From: Jaenimonas drosophilae
Taxonomy: Eukaryota > Euglenozoa > Kinetoplastea > Trypanosomatida > Trypanosomatidae
Length of the DNA: 17,323 bases
Direction of reading: 5' to 3'
NCBI GenBank assembly: GCA_030849065.1
Contig: JASAON010001370.1
Span: forward strand, 1 to 17,323
Shown: positions 15,955 to 17,323 of the stretch, piece by piece
How the letters are laid out: every line of letters begins with the position of its first letter
Numbering within the stretch: position 1 is the first letter of the stretch
The notes under the pieces: generated by a model
Databases searched by the model: none
What the model was told of the DNA's origin: nothing
Seen by the model: only the letters and a program-made list of their open reading frames with translations
Position numbers and translations under genes: made by a program

Positions 15955-16917
15955 CAGAGTCATCGTCACTGTTGATTGGCGTGGACATGAGCAGGTGTAC
16001 CGTGAGACAGCGCCCACCGTTGACATTGACGTTGTATGTTGCCTTATTACGTCTGTCTGTCACTGCTCGGCTGGTGTTTGGGGATACCTCTTCCACAGTA
16101 ATGTAGGTGGCACATGTGTGCGGCAGAGTGGATGTGATTTTCCCCCTCCCTTCCGGTCGCAGCAAACTAGTAGCTTCTCATTGCCGCACATGTGTGCAGA
16201 GGACTCAGCTCATGGAACTGTTCCCTGTGACAATACGACGTTACCAGCAAATCCGGTTCAGTGCTTCCTGCAACTGTCTAATCGCGTCATCATTGATTGT
16301 TCCATTTTTTTGTTGTTTTCTGAATGAATACTGGAAAGACCCATGTATAGCATGCAACACTCTTGATTGCTGCCTAATTTCAACAGTCAGGGGTTTTTCC
16401 AGGTAACGACTTGTTTCAACGTGGGGAGGATTCACGGTCTCGTTGCCATGGGAGCGGTTTTCTCTGTGCTGTCAATTCAATCTAGCACACTTCATCCATC
16501 CACCATGGAAGTTTCTCGAGCGTGAGTCACCTCCTCTGCAGTCCGCGCAACATGCGAGTGTATTTTTACCCTTTTCTTTCCTTTTGACACGTTGATTGCG
16601 GCATCAATCGTATGTTTTTTGCCGCTTCCCTGAATGTTGTTCGCCTGTTCCACATGTGTATGCCCATCGCCGACAGACACACCGCAGAGCATTCACCCCT
16701 GTTGCCATTGAATCGCGAGACTATGTATCTCCATTGCCACAGCACAAATCAACCTTCATCCTACACTCTCTCAGTGTGCTATTGTCCTTTTGTTCTTGTT
16801 GGGCTCACTGTCATCTTCCCCACTTCTTCGCCTTGAATTTTATTCAAGTGTCCTCCTGACACGTGTAGGCGTCACTAGACCTATAACTTCCCTTTTATAT
16901 CCCCACCACTTCTTAGA
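15955..16917. other. Intergenic spacer, nothing recognised
   Basis: This spacer is mixed T-rich and moderate-GC sequence. Open frames in both directions are short and resemble no family. The final 40 bases form the pyrimidine tract before the next gene. No RNA gene or strong repeat was seen. Confidence 0.55.
16882..16916 (+). promoter_or_regulatory. Candidate trans-splice acceptor for the gene at 16918
   Basis: ATAACTTCCCTTTTATATCC and CCACCACTTCTTAG form a pyrimidine-rich run ending in AG at 16915-16916. Use of this AG would leave a single base before ATG 16918, so an upstream AG (for example 16876-16877) may be used instead. Confidence 0.4.
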
Positions 16918-17323
16918 ATGGATGACGACATCACACCTCACCTCCACATTGGTGGTGGTGGTGGTGGGATACGCCGACAACCACTAGGCCGGGCCACTTT
17001 TGTTGCTTCCGACTCTGACTCCTCCTTCACGGAAGAGGATGACCGTGCGAGCGTGGAGCCACACGTGGAGCTCTCCGGCAATGCCAGCAGCAGCCGTCGC
17101 CTTAATTCCGTCTCTTTTTCTAGCAGCGCAAGACAACGTCAGCCATCCTCCACATCACAGGGACGTATCTCCTCCATGATTGGACTGCGCCGCGTCAGTG
17201 CAACACATGGTGTGGGGGTCCTTCACCCTGTAGCTTCTGACCCGTTTGTCAGTACCGTCCAGGCCCTCGGAGAAGATGCCCACAATGACGACGTAGCGCA
17301 GTCACCACCCATGTCTGGCCACG
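16918..17323 (+). CDS. Ser-rich hypothetical protein, 5' part only (partial)
   Basis: From ATG 16918 the frame stays open for 135 codons to the window edge. The N-terminus is acidic (MDDDITPHLHI), then six Gly from a GGT repeat, then a Ser/Arg/Gln-rich, probably disordered region. It contains GLRRVSATH, an R-R-x-S motif, and SSSRRLNSVSFSSS. There is no signal peptide or membrane helix in this part. Codon use is GC-richer than the spacer before it and the start follows a pyrimidine tract, which support a real gene. No family was recognised; its main domain probably lies beyond the window. Confidence 0.7.
   Translation, partial: MDDDITPHLHIGGGGGGIRRQPLGRATFVASDSDSSFTEEDDRASVEPHVELSGNASSSRRLNSVSFSSSARQRQPSSTSQGRISSMIGLRRVSATHGVGVLHPVASDPFVSTVQALGEDAHNDDVAQSPPMSGH

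Noticed and set aside
16385..16410. TTTTTCCAG followed by GGTAACGAC as an intron boundary
   Set aside because: Cis-introns are very rare in kinetoplastids and there are no exons on either side.
1..17323. Mobile elements, tRNA or rRNA genes, CRISPR arrays
   Set aside because: No transposase or reverse-transcriptase motifs, tRNA-like cloverleaf, rRNA-like segment or spaced short direct repeats were seen on either strand.

Overview
The window looks like nuclear DNA of a kinetoplastid protist (trypanosomatid or bodonid). The species cannot be fixed from sequence alone. The reasons are: all convincing genes lie on the + strand, as in a polycistronic unit; none needs an intron; long T/C-rich spacers separate them; and each start codon is preceded by a polypyrimidine tract and an AG, the layout of a trans-splicing acceptor. 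The protein families are also kinetoplastid: receptor-type adenylate-cyclase (ESAG4/GRESAG4-like) architecture, and the DUF1935 domain of kinetoplastid calpain-related proteins.

Layout. 1-349: 3' end of a receptor-cyclase-like gene cut by the window edge. 1849-3984, 4841-7015 and 8059-10227: three complete tandem paralogues of 711, 724 and 722 aa, each with a signal peptide, a glycosylation-site-rich ectodomain of about 410-440 aa, one membrane helix and a cytoplasmic class III cyclase homology domain. 11123-14032: a 969-aa protein with two DUF1935-like domains joined by a Ser/Arg-rich linker. The linker holds most of 15 R-R-x-S motifs and a near-perfect 312-bp tandem repeat, and the gene contains one ambiguous base. 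15112-15954: a 280-aa soluble protein that is itself a cyclase homology domain with a short Ser/Thr-rich tail. 16918-17323: the 5' part of a Ser-rich protein that also has an R-R-x-S motif and runs off the window.

Main result. The cyclase fold is recognisable in all five cyclase-like genes, but the catalytic residues are gone wherever they can be seen. Both metal-binding Asp positions are replaced in every complete copy. In the receptor-like copies the catalytic Asn and Arg are also replaced, and the Arg position is always Cys. These therefore look like a family of pseudo-cyclase receptors plus a soluble pseudo-cyclase. They sit beside two proteins rich in PKA-type consensus sites. The residue losses are read directly from alignment by eye. 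A shared signalling role is only a hypothesis, because neighbours in kinetoplastid polycistrons are often unrelated.

The spacers (350-1848, 3985-4840, 7016-8058, 10228-11122, 14033-15111, 15955-16917) hold no convincing gene, apart from a coding-like island without a start codon at about 14424-14640. They contain splice-acceptor tracts, simple repeats and a few strong inverted repeats.
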